A DNA stretch of 64,000 nt, taken from positions 930,001-994,000 of the forward strand of contig CAWBWT010000002.1 in the NCBI GenBank assembly GCA_963792675.1. Direction: 5' to 3'. The DNA is from JBBROS01 sp963792675 (lineage in GTDB: Bacteria; Pseudomonadota; Alphaproteobacteria; Acetobacterales; Acetobacteraceae). Positions 27,811 through 39,137 of the stretch are shown here, in pieces. Every line of letters begins with the position of its first letter. Position 1 is the first letter of the stretch. The position numbers and the translations under genes were made by a program. Under the pieces are notes generated by a model, which saw only the letters and a program-made list of their open reading frames with translations, ran no database searches and was not told the origin of the DNA.

Positions 27811-29688
27811 TCAGGTCTGCTTGCGGGAGTCCGGGGCGTCCCGCGCCAGCGGCGGCCAGGGCCGGAGCTCCCCGTCGGTGGCGCCCGCCGGCACCGCGTC
27901 ACCCGCTTGTTGCAGCCTGCTGCGGCCGCGTTGGCGCACCTCGGCCGCCGGAACCCTGGCCTTGATCTCGGCTTGGAACGCGGCACGCTGTTCGTGGATC
28001 GACACCAGCACCGGACCCATCGGGATGCCGAGATCGACCAGCACCGCCTCGGCAAGCTGCAGGCTGGCCTCGATCGTCTCCGGCACCGCGTCCGAAGCGC
28101 CCAGGGCGTACAAGGCGGCGGCATGCGCGGCGTCGCGGGCGCGCACGATGACCAGCACGTCCGGACGGCTGTTGCGGGCGATTCGGGTGATCGCGTCGGC
28201 ACCGCCGCGGTCGTCCACGGTGATGACGATGGCGCGGGCGGTCTCGAGCCCGACCCGGAACAGCAGGTCGGGCTGCTTCATGTCGCCGTAATAGACCGGC
28301 TGGCCGGCCCGCCGGGCCCGGGCGACCCGGCCGATGTCGGTGTCGAGCGCCAGCCAGGTCAGGCCGTGGCCGGTCAACAGCGCGCCGACGGTCTGGCCGA
28401 CCCGGCCGTAGCCGGCGACGATCACCGCCGGCTGCTCGCTGCCGCTGCCGGGCGGCAGCAGCGCCGGGTCCGGCGCGGCCGCCCGGGCCGGGAACAGGGC
28501 GCGGCCCAGACGCGACAGCAGCGGGATGGCCGCCATCGTCAGCGCCGCCAGGATGAAGGCGAACCCGGCCTGTTCGGCCGACAGCACGCCCAGGCCGGAT
28601 GCAAGGCCCAGGATCACGAAGCTGAACTCGCCGCCCGGCCCGAGCAGCAACCCGGCCGGCGCGGCGATCGGCAGGCGCAGGCGGAACAGCACGCCGAGCC
28701 CGGCGACGATCGCCGCCTTCAGCGCCACCAAGGCGATCGCGGCGCCGATCACCGCGAACGGCCGGGCCATCACCCGCCCGAGGTCGAGATTGAGCCCGAT
28801 CGAGATGAGGAACACCCCGAGCAGCAGGCCCTTGAACGGCTCCAGCGTCACCTCGATCTGACGCCGGTACTCCGTCTCGGCCAGCAACAGCCCGGCGATC
28901 AGCGCGCCGAGCGCCATCGACAGCCCGGCCACCGCCGCGGCCAATCCGGTCGCGAGCACCACGAGCAGGCACGCGGCCATGAACAGCTCGGGCGAGTTGG
29001 TGCGCGCGACGCCGCGGAACAACGGCCGCAGCACCACCCGGCCGAGCCCCACCAGCAGCACGATCGCGGCGACCGCTTGGCCGACCGCCACGGCGAGGTC
29101 GGCGCCGCCCATGTCGCCGACGCCGAGCACGCCGAGCGCGAACATGATCGGCACCACCGCCAGGTCCTGGAACAGCAGCACGGCGAAGGCGGCGCGGGCG
29201 ACCAAGCCGGTGACGCGGCGCTCCTCGGCCAGGACCTGCGCCACCACGGCAGTGGACGACATCGCCAGCGCCACGCCGACGACGAACGCGGCGCGCGGCG
29301 GGGCGCCCAGCGCCCAGGTGGCGGCGCCGATCGCGGCCGTGCTGGCCAGGACCTGCAGGCCGCCCATGCCGAACACCAGCCGCCGCATCGTCAAGATGCG
29401 CGAAAAGCTGAGCTCGAGCCCGATCATGAACAGCAGCAGCACGACGCCGAGCTCGGCCACCGGGGCGATGCGGTCGCGGTCGGCCATGGTGACGATGCCC
29501 AGCCACGGTGCGGAGTCGGTCAAGGCGCCCAGGCCGGAGGGACCGACCAGCACGCCGACCAGCATGAAGCCGAGCACCGGGCTGACCCGGATGCGATGGA
29601 ACAGCGGGATCACGATGGCCGCCGAGCCCAGGACCACCAGGGCTTCGCGGATGGGTCCGTGCGCGGCCGCCTCGATCGCGAGTGCTAT
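27811..29688 (-). CDS. Kef-type monovalent cation/proton antiporter with TrkA-N domain
   Basis: This CPA2 antiporter of the KefB/KefC type exports K+ (or Na+) in exchange for protons. About 12 helices span the first 390 residues, with GVLVGPSGLGAL, FMIGLELSF, FLISIGLNLDL and LLLGPGGEFSFVI typical of the family. A Rossmann TrkA-N domain follows (VIVAGYGRVGQTVGALLTGH), which would sense NAD(H) or glutathione adducts. A proline- and charge-rich tail ends the protein. The start is unclear: AGGAGG is five bases before an in-frame ATA at 29688, while an ATG seven codons upstream is out of frame. The full open frame reaches 29880 without conserved residues. Confidence 0.88.
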   Translation of the reverse strand: MALAIEAAAHGPIREALVVLGSAAIVIPLFHRIRVSPVLGFMLVGVLVGPSGLGALTDSAPWLGIVTMADRDRIAPVAELGVVLLLFMIGLELSFSRILTMRRLVFGMGGLQVLASTAAIGAATWALGAPPRAAFVVGVALAMSSTAVVAQVLAEERRVTGLVARAAFAVLLFQDLAVVPIMFALGVLGVGDMGGADLAVAVGQAVAAIVLLVGLGRVVLRPLFRGVARTNSPELFMAACLLVVLATGLAAAVAGLSMALGALIAGLLLAETEYRRQIEVTLEPFKGLLLGVFLISIGLNLDLGRVMARPFAVIGAAIALVALKAAIVAGLGVLFRLRLPIAAPAGLLLGPGGEFSFVILGLASGLGVLSAEQAGFAFILAALTMAAIPLLSRLGRALFPARAAAPDPALLPPGSGSEQPAVIVAGYGRVGQTVGALLTGHGLTWLALDTDIGRVARARRAGQPVYYGDMKQPDLLFRVGLETARAIVITVDDRGGADAITRIARNSRPDVLVIVRARDAAHAAALYALGASDAVPETIEASLQLAEAVLVDLGIPMGPVLVSIHEQRAAFQAEIKARVPAAEVRQRGRSRLQQAGDAVPAGATDGELRPWPPLARDAPDSRKQT

Positions 29689-29732
29689 CCGATCCTCCTG
29701 TCCATGGCGCCTGACCCGGATGCCCGACCCGA

Positions 29733-29790
29733 GAGCATGACCTCGTCGATCATGCTCTGGTTGACTGAGAAGAAGCAGCTTTATCCGCTG
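29733..29790. repeat. Dispersed palindromic repeat, copy A
   Basis: AGAGCATGA ... TCATGCTCT forms a palindrome of about 26 bases. It is followed by TGACTGAGAA and CAGCTTTATCCG. The same unit, at about 85% identity and in the same order, occurs at 55358-55414. This copy lies in the divergent gap between the Kef antiporter and gyrB. Confidence 0.65.
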
Positions 29791-29885
29791 CACTACCAGA
29801 CCGTTGCGGCCGCGCCCCTGTCCTTTGCCTCCGCGACGGGCTATATTCAGGTGGTTCCATCCTTGTAGAGAGACACACACCCGGC

Positions 29886-32318
<2,433 letters not shown>

Positions 32319-32332
32319 CCCGTGTGTGACGC

Positions 32333-33298
32333 TCAGCCCGTGTGCAGGGCGATCTGCGTCCAGATCGCGGTTTCGTCGTACAGCACCCATTCGCGCCGCA
32401 GGCCGCGGGGTCCGAATTCGGCGTGGCTCATGCCGAGAACGTAGACCGGGGCGCCGGTCGGCGGTCCGAACGCGCCGAAGCCGTCGTGCTTGCCCCATAG
32501 GCTCCAGCGCAGCGCGGCGCGCGGCGGCATCAGCGGGTCGTCGCGGCCGATGCGGTGGTGGATGCGGAATTCGGCCGATGGAAAGGCGCTGCGGAGCCGC
32601 ATCCAGAACCCGTCCGCCGCCGTCCAGCCGTATCCGGTGGCGCCGCCCGGCATTTCGAGCTGCACGCCGCGGTCGTATACGGCCGGGATCGAGGCCAGGT
32701 CGGCCGCCATCAGCCCGGTCAGGATGCCGGCGTAGCGCTCACCCCAAGGGTCGTCGTTGCCGGTGCCGGAATAGGGACCGGCCGGGTCGATGTCGGGCGT
32801 GAGCGGCCGCGGGCGGCGCCCCGGCGCGGCGTCGGCGATCAGTGCGGCGGCATAGCGCTTCGGCTCAATGCCAAGCTGCCGCACGATGGCGCCCTGGTCG
32901 CGCACCAGCCACTCGTCGGCGATCTGGTTGTCACGCGCGAAGCAGTCGGCGATGATCCGGTACTGCAGGGTGCGCCCGGTCGCCGGGCCGTAGGCGCCGT
33001 CATGGCTGTGGGTGGCGGTCGACAGCAGCCGGTGCGACGACAGGAATCCGGCGTCCTCGTCGCCGGACCAGATCACGTCCTCGGCCAGCAGCGTGCGGTC
33101 GGGGAGCTCGGCCAACGTCGCCATGGTGGCGGCAATGACGCCTTCGTTGCCGACCACGACCGTGGCCGGCGAGCGCACCGCGAGGCCCGGTGCGTAGTAT
33201 TGCCGCAGCGTGGCGACGCCGCGGTCCTCCCAAATCTCCTTGGTGATCCCGATGATGAAATCGGGCAGGTCGGTGAAGCGTGGGTCAAAGCCTTTCAT
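32333..33298 (-). CDS. Tandem SnoaL-like (NTF2-fold) protein
   Basis: The 321-residue product holds two NTF2/SnoaL-like halves in tandem. The first half (about 10-150) has LRQYYAPGLAVRSPA and the closing IADEWLVRDQGAIVRQLG; the second (about 185-315) has YDRGVQLEMPGGATGYG and RREWVLYDETAIWTQIA. SnoaL-like proteins include polyketide cyclases and small-molecule isomerases, but most have unknown substrates. It overlaps the LacI regulator gene by 14 bases and belongs to the same minus-strand unit, which points to carbohydrate or aromatic-acid catabolism. Confidence 0.8.
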   Translation of the reverse strand: MKGFDPRFTDLPDFIIGITKEIWEDRGVATLRQYYAPGLAVRSPATVVVGNEGVIAATMATLAELPDRTLLAEDVIWSGDEDAGFLSSHRLLSTATHSHDGAYGPATGRTLQYRIIADCFARDNQIADEWLVRDQGAIVRQLGIEPKRYAAALIADAAPGRRPRPLTPDIDPAGPYSGTGNDDPWGERYAGILTGLMAADLASIPAVYDRGVQLEMPGGATGYGWTAADGFWMRLRSAFPSAEFRIHHRIGRDDPLMPPRAALRWSLWGKHDGFGAFGPPTGAPVYVLGMSHAEFGPRGLRREWVLYDETAIWTQIALHTG

Positions 33299-34307
33299 GA
33301 GGCCATCCTTCCGGTATGCGAGCCGAGCTTCGTATCACCAGTTCGCCGGGCAGCACGACACGGCGCGGCGGGGTGTCGGGATCTGCGATCCCGGCCATCA
33401 GCATGTCCACCGTCGCCGACACCAGCGCGTCGGTGGGCTGGCGGATGCCGGTCAGCCCGTAGCTGGGCCAGGCCGCCGGCGGCGTGTCGTCATACGACAC
33501 CACGGACACGTCCTGCGGCACCGCCAATCCGAGTTCGTGGCGCAGCACGTCCATGGCCGGGATCGCCATGTGGTCGTTGGCAACGAACACCGCGTCGGGC
33601 CGGTTGCGTTGCCGGCAGAACAAGCGGCGCGTGGCCTGCTGCGCGCGCTCGAAGCTGTCATCGCCGCTGTCCCGCGCGAACAGCGCCTGGCCGGACCCGG
33701 CGAGGCCCTCGCGGAACCCTGCCTCGCGATCCCGCTGCGTCGAGGCTTCGGCCCAGCCGGCGATGTAGGCAATCCGGCGATGGCCGCCCGCGACCAGGAA
33801 TCGCGCCAGCGCCCGCCCGCCGGCCGCGTTGTCGGACGTGACGGCGGGCAATTCCGGATCGTCCTGCGAGCGGTTGAACTGCACCACCGCGACGCCGCGC
33901 TCGAGGCAGCGCGCGGCGAGCGTCGAGGACAGCGCCGCCGACGCCATGGCGATGCCGGCCACTTGGTGGTCGAGGATCTCGGCCAACACCTCCTCGACGT
34001 CGGCATTGGCTTGCGGGGCAATGAAGATCATCACGTGATAGCCGCGCGGCTGCAGCGCGGCGCAGAGCCGCTCGAGCACGAGCGGGTAGTACTGGTTGTC
34101 GAGATAGGCGACGATCAGGCCGATAACCCGGCTGCGGCCGGTGATCAGCGACCGCGCCAAGGCGTTGGGCCGGTAGTCGAGCGCCGCCGCCGCCGCCAGC
34201 ACCCGCGCGCGCATTGGCGCCGAGACCGAGGCGCCCGGGGTGAACACCCGACTCACCGCCGATTGGCTGACCCCGGCGCGGCGCGCCACGTCGAGCGAGG
34301 ACGCCAC
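33285..34307 (-). CDS. LacI family transcriptional regulator
   Basis: This is a 340-residue LacI/GalR-type repressor. The N-terminal helix-turn-helix and hinge (SSLDVARRAGVSQSAVSRVF, then ALDYRPNALARSL) are textbook. The rest is a periplasmic-binding-protein-like effector domain (VIGLIVAYLDNQYYPLVLER, DAVFVANDHMAIPAMDVL). The GTG start sits one base after the stop of the truncated SnoaL-like gene, and its end overlaps the tandem SnoaL gene. It most likely controls this locus and the sugar ABC transporter whose remnants lie beside it. The effector is unknown. Confidence 0.92.
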   Translation of the reverse strand: MASSLDVARRAGVSQSAVSRVFTPGASVSAPMRARVLAAAAALDYRPNALARSLITGRSRVIGLIVAYLDNQYYPLVLERLCAALQPRGYHVMIFIAPQANADVEEVLAEILDHQVAGIAMASAALSSTLAARCLERGVAVVQFNRSQDDPELPAVTSDNAAGGRALARFLVAGGHRRIAYIAGWAEASTQRDREAGFREGLAGSGQALFARDSGDDSFERAQQATRRLFCRQRNRPDAVFVANDHMAIPAMDVLRHELGLAVPQDVSVVSYDDTPPAAWPSYGLTGIRQPTDALVSATVDMLMAGIADPDTPPRRVVLPGELVIRSSARIPEGWPHERL

Positions 34308-34685
34308 CTAGGGCCGCGGCGGCGTCTTGCGGCCGCTGTCGTATTCCTCCCAGCCATGCCCGCCGAACGGATCGACGCCGAGCTGGCGCATCACATGCGG
34401 GAAGTCCACCATCATCCAGTTGTCGACGATCTTGCCGTCGCGCACCCGCCAGAAGTCCATGTAGCGGATCTCGACCCGCTTCCCGGTCGGCGCGATGCCC
34501 ATGAACTCGCCGCTATGGGTCGCCTCCTGCCGCCCGAACGCGGCCATCCACTCGCCTTCCGCGAGCCGCGCCTCGTCGATGCAGACCTTGTCGGAGAAGG
34601 CGGCCTGGAACGGACGCTGCCAGTTGTCCTGGAACTCGCGCAGGCCGCGCCTGGTGCCGCAGCCGGCATTGCCCATCCAACGGCG
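34308..34685 (-). pseudogene. SnoaL-like gene, 5' truncated (remnant A)
   Basis: Only the C-terminal ~125 residues of an NTF2/SnoaL-like protein remain, from WMGNAGCGTRRGLREFQDNW to DPFGGHGWEEYD. The family end VEIRYMDFWRVRDGKIVDNW is intact. Upstream of about 34685 the same strand suddenly encodes the middle of an ABC permease in a different frame. The join lies between 34679 and 34695. The normal start is missing, so translation would depend on fusion or reinitiation. Confidence 0.7.
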
Positions 34686-34689
34686 CTGC

Positions 34690-35355
34690 CGATGAACAGC
34701 GGCAGGTAGCCGGACACCAGCACCGAATAGGGCAGGGCGCGGAAGATCAGCGCCACGATCAGCAGTCAAACGCCAGGCCGGTCGTGCTGCGCGCCAGCGC
34801 GTAGCCGGCCAGCGTGCCGACGTTGAGCGAGATCGCCACGACGCCAGCCGTCACCAGCAGCGAGTTTTCGAAGTTCCGGTAAAAGGCATGCGACACCCAG
34901 ACCGCACGGTAATGGGCGCCGGTGAAGCCGATGGCGGGCTCGGCGAGCGCGCGCAGGCCGGGGATGGACGACAGCGCGGCGTCGACCAACCCGAGCGCCG
35001 GCGGCAGCACCAGCGCCGCCGCGGCAAAGGACAAGCTGGCGCACACGACCGCCGCCAGCAGCCAGCCCGCGGCGCCGCCGAGCTTCCGCGCCAAACGCGG
35101 CGTGAGGCGTGCGACCGGATTGTACAAGCCCGCCAGCGCTGCCGTCCCGAGCAGCAGGTCGGCGATGCTCAACCCGCCGGCGCCGGCCCGGGTGGCGGGG
35201 CCCAGCAGCACCTGCGCTGGGTCGGTGGAGAACCCGTCCACCGGCAGCTTGAACGACATTGCCGCGATCCAGAGCAGCGGGAACAGGGCGACGACCACCC
35301 AGGCGGACAGGAAACCGGCGACCAGGATCCGCAGGCTGGGCGGCGTTCGGGTCAT
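34690..35355 (-). pseudogene. MalG-type sugar ABC permease, 3' truncated and frameshifted
   Basis: The product starts MTRTPPSLRILVAG, with first helix VVVALFPLLWIAAMSFKLPV, and later HAFYRNFENSLLVTAGVVAI and GTLAGYALARSTTGLAF. These are typical of MalG-like carbohydrate permeases. After a one-base loss near 34765 the frame continues LIFRALPYSVLVSGYLPLF and then stops matching at about 34690, where SnoaL-like sequence begins. The C-terminal third, with the last helices, is missing. No solute-binding protein or ATPase gene is nearby. Confidence 0.7.
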
Positions 35356-35422
35356 CGGACTGGCAAGCGCGCCGCCCTTGACCCGCCGGGGCCGGCGGCC
35401 CCGGACCCGCCACGATCGGGTC

Positions 35423-35590
35423 TCACGGGGCTCGCCTCCGTTCGCGCCAGCTGCGCAGCATCAGCGGCGCCAGCAGCAGCACGATGCCGAGCATCGTCAG
35501 CATCGACGAGGCCGAGGCCCGGCCGATCGCCCGCGTGCCGCTCGAGTTCGGCGTCAGCAGGTCGAAGGTCAGCCATTGCAGCGAGATCGC
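35423..35590 (-). pseudogene. MalF-type sugar ABC permease, only the C-terminus left
   Basis: Fifty-five codons on the minus strand encode the last helix of a permease (LTMLGIVLLLAPLMLRSW, then RERRRAP and stop). The stop is 67 bases before the MalG-like start, the normal malF-malG spacing. Upstream of about 35590 the homology ends and a plus-strand SnoaL-like frame begins. So one contiguous ~0.9 kb piece of a permease operon is present, cut at both ends. Confidence 0.6.
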
Positions 35591-35591
35591 C

Positions 35592-35963
35592 GGTCAGACC
35601 GGGGCGGGCGGCTACTGGCATCGCGACATGTTGTGGTTCGGCCCGGGCGGCGTGGGCGCCAACTTCACCTACCCCGGCTTCGACCGCGACCATCGGATCC
35701 CGTTCCTGACCGCCTTCCCCGACCGCGTCGGCGGCAACCATTTCTGCCGGTTCGGCGATGGCGACTACGTCTGCTCCGGCGGCTGGCCCTCGATGACCAT
35801 GACGCATCGCGGCCCTTACCTCGGCGTCGCGCCGACGGAGCGGTCGATGACGCTGCGGGTGATGAATTTCTGGCGCGTGGCGGACGGCAGCATCCGCGAG
35901 AACTGGGTCCTGCTCGACCTGCCTGACCTGCTGGCGCAGATGGGCGCCGACGTGTTCGCCTAA
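35592..35963 (+). pseudogene. SnoaL-like gene, 5' truncated (remnant B)
   Basis: The plus strand encodes the C-terminal ~120 residues of another NTF2/SnoaL-like protein (GYWHRDMLWFGPGGVGANF, FPDRVGGNHFCRFGDGDYVC, MNFWRVADGSIRENWVLLDL), ending at DVFA. The N-terminal part is replaced by permease sequence. The frame stays open back to an ATG at 35484, so a chimeric product is possible. It ends convergently on the epimerase gene with a four-base overlap. It resembles remnant A in family, not in sequence detail. Confidence 0.65.
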
Positions 35964-36944
35964 CCCCGCCCTGGCAGCACGGTTCGGGCCAGCCACGAAG
36001 CGGTGTCGTGCAGGCCGGTCATCCACTCGGTCTGCGGTGTCCAGCCGAGCGCGCGGGCGGCCCGGGTGGTGTCGAGGACGTTGGCCGGCACGTCGGCCCG
36101 CCGGCTCGGCTTGTGGATCACGCCGGGCGGGCGCCGCCCGAGCACCGCGCAAACCGAGTTCGAGCACCTCGAGCACCGACCGTCCGACGCCGGAGCCGAC
36201 GTTCAGCACCGTCTCGGGCCCGTCGTAGAGGCTGGCGGCCAGCATCGCCTGGGCGACGTCGCCGGCATGGACGTAGTCGCGGACCACGTGACCGTCGCCC
36301 CAGATCTCCACCGGCCGGCCGGCCTGCACCGTTTCGATCAGCGCCGCCACCAGGCCTTGGCGGCGGAACGGGCTCTGCATCGGGCCGTAGCCGTTGGCGA
36401 CCCGGAGCGTGACCGCCGCCGGACCGCCGAGCCGGGCATAAAGCTGCAGGTATTTCTCGACCATCAGCTTGTTGATGCCATAGGCGGAGATCGGCTCGGT
36501 GGGCGCCGTTTCCGGGATCGGCACCGTCGCCGGAATGCCATAGACCGTGCCGCCGGACGACACGAACACGATCTTCCTGACCCCGGCCGCCCGGCACAGC
36601 TCGAGCAGCTGCACCGAAGCGACCGTGTTGATCTGCAAGTCGGCGATCGGGTCCTTGTTGGACACGTCCGGGTTGGTGCCGCCCAGCAGGTGGAACACGA
36701 TCTCGGCGCCATCGACGGCCAGCGCCAGCGCGGCCCGGTCGGTAAACTCCGCCGCGGTGAATCGTATCGGCGGCAGCGCGTCGGCGAAGGCCGGGCGACG
36801 GCCGAACCCGTGCACGCGGGCGCCGGCGCCGACCAGCGCCCGGCACAGATGGCTGCCGATGAAGCCGCCGGCCCCCAGCACCAAGCACGGCACGCCGGCC
36901 AGGGTCCCCGTGGCGCTTCCCGCTGCGCTTCCCGTGGCCGTCAC
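35960..36944 (-). CDS. NAD-dependent epimerase/dehydratase (nucleotide-sugar type), frameshifted
   Basis: This extended short-chain dehydrogenase modifies nucleotide sugars. The NAD-binding GAGGFIGSHLCRAL lies near residue 23, FVSSGGTVYG follows, and YGINK is the catalytic YxxxK. RVANGYGPMQSPFRRQG and VVRDYVHAGDVAQAML are typical of UDP-glucose 4-epimerase relatives. After about 36140 the end (IHKPSRRADVPANVLDTTRA, ALGWTP) is in another frame. A single indel restores about 328 residues. The GTG start overlaps the stop of the upstream GT4 gene, so this is the last gene of the glycan operon. Confidence 0.82.
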
Positions 36945-38184
36945 CGCGCGGCTGCCAAGAACTCGGCCATCTCAGCCACCATGCGCTCGAAGGTGAAGCG
37001 GCTCGCCGAGCGACGGCCCCCGGCGGCCAGCCGGGCGCGCAACGTCCCGTCGTTCGCCAGCCGGGTCACCGCGGCGCCAGCCCGGCCGCATCGCCCTTGG
37101 CGAACAGCAGCCCGCTTTCGCCGTCGCGCACGATCTCGGTGTTGCCGCCCACGCGTGAGGCGATCGTGGGGATGCCGAGCGCCAGCGCATGGATCAGCGT
37201 CAACGAGAACGGCTCGTACAGCGAGGGGAACAGGTAAAGGTCGTAGTCGTTGAACAGCTCCGGCAAGCGGTGTTCGGCCACTGCCGGGCGCAGGACGATG
37301 TTCGCGGCCTGACCGCTGGCAGCGATCGCGGCCTCGAGCTGCGCCATGTAGGCGGCGTCCTGGGCGTCGCCGAGCAGCGTGAGCTCGACGCGCCCCACCC
37401 CGAGCGCGGCTGGGTCGAGCAGCGGCAGCGCGGCCACCGCCGTGTGCGCTCCCTTCAGGTCCACGAGACGCCCCGCGAACAGGAGCCGCAGCGTGCCCGG
37501 GTGGACCAGCCTCGTGCGGTCCGCCGCCGGTGCGTCGGCATGGCCGGCTTGCTTCACGCCGTTGTGGATGATCCGGTAGCGGCCGAATTGGCTGCCGCCG
37601 GCCGCATAGAGGTCGCGCACGAATGCGGCGCCGAAGATCGCTTCGACCCCCGCCGGCTGCGTTCGGCGCAGCGCGCGGCCGGCGCGCTGCCACAGGTTCG
37701 GCGGCGGCGGGGGCTCGAACGCCTCCCCGCCGTGCACGACCTTGGCGAAGAAGTCGCGCACGAAGATCGGGTTGCGCATGACTAGCAGCCAGTTGTCGGT
37801 CAACATCACCACGGTGCGGATCCGGCTCTGCTCCAGCGCCTCCAGCAGGCTCGCATCCAAGAAAAACAGGTTCCACGCAAACACGACGTCAGGCCGCAGC
37901 TCCGCCAGCACCTGCTGCAGCTTGGCCAGGTTTGACCGGTTGACCGCGTCCCGGTCCTCCGTCGTGCCCGGGAACGGCGTGTAGATGTCCGGCCCGGTCA
38001 GCAGGTCGAGCTCGCGCAGCACGCGCTGTTGCGGATACTCGGCGACCTGACCGCCGTAGCGGGAGGTCAGCACGACCATCTCGTGCCCGAGCCCGGCCAG
38101 CCCCGCCGTCACCTCGAAGCACAGCCGCTCGTAGCCGCCGACCACGTTGGGCGGATAGAGGTTGCTGAGCACCAGGATGCGCAT
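36941..38184 (-). CDS. GT4-type glycosyltransferase, frameshifted near the 3' end
   Basis: This GT-B fold retaining glycosyltransferase opens with MRILVLSNLYPPNVVGGYER, a GT4 hallmark with the donor-side GGYE. The C-terminal domain has LLFAGRLVDLKGAHTAVAAL and LFPSLYEPFSLTLIHALALG, where the E of YEPF is part of the EX7E donor motif. Near 37070 the frame shifts into the last 45 residues (SRFTFERMVAEMAEFLAAAR). Joined length is about 414 residues. The start codon shares one base with the stop of the GT2 gene (TGATG), indicating coupled translation. Confidence 0.85.
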
Positions 38185-39135
38185 CAGACCCGGGCCCGGA
38201 CCGACCCGGTGAATGCCGGGTCCTGCAGGGCGGCGAAGCGGTCCAGCGACACGGCGCCATGCCGGCGCAGCGTTGCCATGATCGGCGGCACCGCGCCGTC
38301 GATCTCATGCCGGCGCAGCACCTGCTGCACCGACGCGGCCTGGTTCCAGTCGATCGGCGGGGCGTCCGGCCGGTCCCACGACGTGGCGAGGAAAGCGGCT
38401 GCGGCCATCGCCCACTCGGCGCGCACGGCGCCGTGGTCCTCGCCGATGGTGTTGCTGGCGTGGACCCGGTAGCGCAGCAGGGGCTCGTCCTCCAGCCGCA
38501 CCCGCCGTGCCCAGCGCCAAGGCGCGCAGCAGCCAGTCGAGGTCGTGCACGTAGCGCAGCGCGGCAAACGGCCCCACCCGCTCCGTCATCGCGCGGCGGA
38601 ACACCAGGTTCGAGGTGGTCATGACGAAGTTGCCGTTCAGCAGCGCGGCGGCGAGCCCGGCGCCGCCGTGCCCGGTGTCGCGATAGAATTGCAGCGCATT
38701 CTCGTGCCACTCGTTGCGGATCGCGGCGCCGTCGCCGTCCATGAACTGTAGCCCGGACGCGGCGATGTCGGCGCCGTCATCGGCGTCCAACGCCGCGACC
38801 AGGCGGGCAAGGCGGCCCGGCAGGAAGGCGTCGTCGGAGTTGAGGATCGCCAGGATCTCGCTGCTGCAACGGGCGAGTGCGGTGTTGATGGTGGCGTGCG
38901 CGCCCTGGTTGGCCTGGCGCTCGAAGCGGATGCGCCGGTCGCGCCGCGACAGCCGCTCCATGACGGCGGCGGAGTTGTCGGTGGAGCCGTCGTCGATCAC
39001 CACGATCTCCGCCACCGCGGCGCCCTGGGCCAGGATGCTGTCGACCGCTTCGGCGATGAACCGGGCGTGGTTGTAGAGCGGCACGACGACCCCGACCCGG
39101 GGCGTCTCCGCCCGGCGCCACAGCGATCCGAGCAA
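38184..39135 (-). CDS. GT2-type glycosyltransferase, frameshifted
   Basis: This is an inverting GT-A glycosyltransferase. The nucleotide-binding strand is VGVVVPLYNHARFIAEAVDS, then VIDDGSTDNS, and ILNSDDAFLPG carries the metal-binding DxD equivalent. VHDLDWLLRALALG in the acceptor region is followed by a frameshift near 38505, after which LEDEPLLRYRVHASNTIGED continues. Joined, about 316 residues. A TTG at 39135 overlapping the preceding gene is the best start; no strong ribosome-binding site is visible. Confidence 0.8.
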
Positions 39136-39137
39136 GC

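Noticed and set aside
34690..35590. A transposon or integron cassette carrying permease genes
   Set aside because: No terminal inverted repeats, target duplications, transposase or integrase can be seen at the joins.
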